Positions 61,941 through 64,000 of a stretch of 64,000 nucleotides of DNA are shown in pieces. The notes under the pieces are model-generated. The model was given only the letters and a program-made list of their open reading frames with translations. It searched no databases and had not been told where the DNA came from. Numbering within the stretch: position 1 is the first letter of the stretch; the number at the start of each line of letters is the position of its first letter. Position numbers and translations under genes: made by a program. The DNA is from Candidatus Gastranaerophilales bacterium (GTDB taxonomy: Bacteria > Cyanobacteriota > Vampirovibrionia > Gastranaerophilales > Gastranaerophilaceae), in the NCBI GenBank assembly GCA_944325005.1, contig CALUYO010000003.1, positions 1-64,000 on the forward strand, in the 5' to 3' direction.

Positions 61941-64000
61941 ATGAAAAGATCGGGAATTAACAAGAAAAGAATAATTGCATTTATATTAAGTTTTTTATTT
62001 ATAATGCAGCAGTCTTTAGCATATCAGGTAATGGCAGAGTCAATTATAACTAACGGTGACGGGAGTGCGTTACAGGGTAATAACGGTATATACAATATCA
62101 GACCCGACGCTTATAACGGAAATGTTGGATTTAAACACTTTGACAAGTTACAGTTAGGCCAGGGCGATATATTAAACTTTATTTACCAGTGGTATAATCA
62201 GTCTCAAACTGTTGATGGTAATAATGTTAACCATATTTACAAACAAGGTGACATTGATACTTTCATTAACCTTGTAAATAATCAGGTTAAAATTGACGGT
62301 ATTGTAAATGCCATAACTAAACTCGGCAGTAACGGGGCTTTAAAAAATGACGGAAGTTTGATATTTATTTCACCTCAGGGTATGGTTGTCGGTGCTTCAG
62401 GCGTATTAAATGTAGGAAGTTTATCGGTGATTACTCCTACCCAAAATGATTTTACTAATCTTAAAAAGACATTAAACTTGCCTCAGTCACCTGAATATGC
62501 AATTAAAGAGGCTACAGCTATTAATGGTGAAATTGATCCTGATAGTATAGTTCGTTATACTGATCCGGAACATATTAATGCAAATCCGACTACAGCAACA
62601 TTTAATCCATCAAGTCTGGCTGCAGGCAATGAAACAAATAATGTAATTAATATTAACGGTGCAGTGATTGCAAGAGGTGATGTTGACCTTAAAGGCGGAA
62701 GCGTTAATGTCGGAAATGGCGGTCTGCTGGTTGCAGGTGTTGGTAATAATACTGAAATCTTACAATCAGAAGATGCTGCAGAAACATTATTTAATTCATT
62801 GGTCAGCACTGACAATATGACATCCGGTAATGCTTTTGCAAGTTCAAACGGGAATATTGTTATTACTTCTAAAACCGGAACTTCAGTAGCAAATGGCGCT
62901 AAAGTCAGAAATTACGGAAATGGTAATATTACGATTACAAACTCCGGCGCATCAGGCGTTAATATTTCCGGAGAAGTTTCTAACCCGAACGGTAATTTAA
63001 CAATTTCTAACTCTGCGGGAGAACTTCTTGTTAATACTACAGGTCTTGTAAGAAATGATGGAACCATGACTTTCACAAATAACGGTTCCGGTACTCGTCT
63101 TGCTCTTAACGGAACTGTTAAGAATACAGGGACTCTGTTAGTTACTAATGAAACAGGTTCTAACGGACTTATTGTTGGCGGAACTGTTACAAATAACGGT
63201 AATTCAACTTTTACAAATAAAGCCGGAGCATTAGATGTAAGCGGTTCTATAACTAATACCGGTAATCTTTCAATGAATAACAGCGGTACAGGCGGTTTGC
63301 TTGTAAGCGGCGATGTTACAAATAATACAGGTACCGCTCAGTTTATAAATGACAGCGGAGCATTAAATGTACAAAGCGGTGGTAACATAACTTCAAACGG
63401 AACTTCGTTAGTTATGGAAAACAGTGGTTCCGGGCTGACAATTGCAGGCACAGTTAACAATAATGCCGGTACTGCTAAACTTACAAATACTAACGGAGCA
63501 TTAACTGTTCAAAATGGTGGTTCTGTTATTTCCAAAGGAACATCATTAACCATGATAAATAATGGTTCCGGTACAGGCATTGCTATTAACGGAACTGTCC
63601 AAAATACAAATTCCCTTGACGTTACTAATGAAACAGGAGCAAACGGACTTCTTGTGACCGGCACTGTTACAAATAACGGTGGTTCAACTTTTACAAATAA
63701 AGCCGGAGCATTAAATGTAAGCGGTTCTATAACTAATACCGGCAGTCTTTCAATGAATAACAGCGGTACAGGCGGTTTACTTGTAAGTGGCGATGTTACA
63801 AATAATACAGGTGCAAGCAGTTATATAAATACAAATGGTACGTTAAATGTTCAAAACGGCGGTACTGTTACTTCAAATGGTTCTTCATTAACAATGAATA
63901 ACAGCGGCTCAGGCATGACAATTGCAGGTAATGTTAACAATAATTCAGGTAAAGCTGAATTTAGAAATAATGGCGGAAAATTACTTGTAGCTTCTACAGG
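61941..64000 (+). CDS. filamentous haemagglutinin-type secreted protein, partial (3' end outside window)
   Basis: At least 686 residues, open to the window edge. The signal peptide is long and basic at its start (about 1-31, with RIIAFILSFLFIMQQSLAYQ). Residues about 32-200 match the FHA/TPS secretion domain (NGDGSALQGNNGIYNI..., NGALKNDGSLIFISPQGMVVGASG). Thereafter the protein is a beta-helix of about 23-residue units with NNGSG, GTV.N.G and similar, arranged in a 480-bp higher-order repeat. It would be exported through a two-partner TpsB pore not in this window. SD GAGG. Confidence 0.9.
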   Translation, partial: MKRSGINKKRIIAFILSFLFIMQQSLAYQVMAESIITNGDGSALQGNNGIYNIRPDAYNGNVGFKHFDKLQLGQGDILNFIYQWYNQSQTVDGNNVNHIYKQGDIDTFINLVNNQVKIDGIVNAITKLGSNGALKNDGSLIFISPQGMVVGASGVLNVGSLSVITPTQNDFTNLKKTLNLPQSPEYAIKEATAINGEIDPDSIVRYTDPEHINANPTTATFNPSSLAAGNETNNVININGAVIARGDVDLKGGSVNVGNGGLLVAGVGNNTEILQSEDAAETLFNSLVSTDNMTSGNAFASSNGNIVITSKTGTSVANGAKVRNYGNGNITITNSGASGVNISGEVSNPNGNLTISNSAGELLVNTTGLVRNDGTMTFTNNGSGTRLALNGTVKNTGTLLVTNETGSNGLIVGGTVTNNGNSTFTNKAGALDVSGSITNTGNLSMNNSGTGGLLVSGDVTNNTGTAQFINDSGALNVQSGGNITSNGTSLVMENSGSGLTIAGTVNNNAGTAKLTNTNGALTVQNGGSVISKGTSLTMINNGSGTGIAINGTVQNTNSLDVTNETGANGLLVTGTVTNNGGSTFTNKAGALNVSGSITNTGSLSMNNSGTGGLLVSGDVTNNTGASSYINTNGTLNVQNGGTVTSNGSSLTMNNSGSGMTIAGNVNNNSGKAEFRNNGGKLLVAST
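63087..64000 (+). repeat. 480-bp higher-order repeat in haemagglutinin gene
   Basis: The block at 63087-63566 is repeated with an offset of exactly 480 bp (160 codons) from 63567 to the window end: for example TTCAACTTTTACAAATAAAG occurs at 63203 and 63683. Within each block are seven sub-units of about 23 codons. The array is cut by the window edge, so the copy number is unknown. Confidence 0.88.

Overview
The window is AT-rich DNA from a Gram-negative (diderm) bacterium. It carries TolC/EmrAB-type efflux, KDO synthesis (kdsD, kdsC), undecaprenyl-diphosphate recycling (uppP), an AsmA-like protein, an autotransporter and a filamentous haemagglutinin. The mix of low GC, mini-RNase III, a prepilin-headed fibre protein, many lineage-specific membrane proteins and several N-termini with a short xF[GS] motif best fits a gut non-photosynthetic cyanobacterium (Candidatus Gastranaerophilales / Melainabacteria). 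That placement is an inference of moderate confidence, not something the sequence proves.

Layout. 1-1.35 kb: a hypothetical gene, then decayed DNA with a pseudogene, a tyrosine-recombinase tail and a palindromic repeat present twice. 1.35-2.4 kb: a guanidine-I riboswitch controlling an SMR guanidinium exporter, a MerR regulator and tRNA-Thr. 2.4-16.9 kb: mostly single genes (two flavodoxin-like reductases, GDSL hydrolase, TspO, AsmA-like, WG-repeat protein, an ArsR/P1B-ATPase metal-resistance pair, aldose epimerase, a GH77-like enzyme, a sugar MFS transporter, an SPL-type radical SAM protein). 17-21.6 kb: a MarR-controlled tripartite drug pump around a 32-bp perfect palindrome. 21.6-24.3 kb: an ArsB/NhaD-like permease, an ADP-ribosyltransferase-fold membrane protein and a small gene. 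24.4-27.1 kb: the kdsD-kdsC-queD-uppP operon. 27.2-32.5 kb: an operon of two paralogous membrane proteins and a GH13 enzyme. 32.6-38.2 kb: panD, an XRE regulator, a prepilin/YadA-head/S74-chaperone chimera, two exported proteins, mini-RNase III and a leucine-rich repeat-like protein.

38.2-46.6 kb is an accessory island lying between tRNA-Ala(TGC) and tRNA-Ala(GGC). It holds decayed fragments, two DNA methyltransferases, two convergent PD-(D/E)XK nuclease-like genes and an unknown gene, probably a type II-like restriction-modification system. 46.6-53.4 kb returns to chromosomal genes (PHP-UvrD fusion, DUF4145-like membrane protein, pgi, CoA-disulfide reductase). 53.4-64 kb is surface biology: a PMP-type autotransporter, DUF2971 and DUF4186 genes, a 956-residue beta-repeat protein and the start of a filamentous haemagglutinin that runs off the window.

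Two things stand out. First, nine first-in-operon genes lack a Shine-Dalgarno sequence and instead have a -10-like hexamer exactly 6 nt before the ATG, which points to leaderless transcripts as a routine mode in this organism. Second, the fibre protein at 33.4-35.6 kb joins a type IV prepilin leader to 51-bp/17-residue head repeats and a self-cleaving S74 chaperone domain, an arrangement that suggests a pilus-displayed trimeric fibre.
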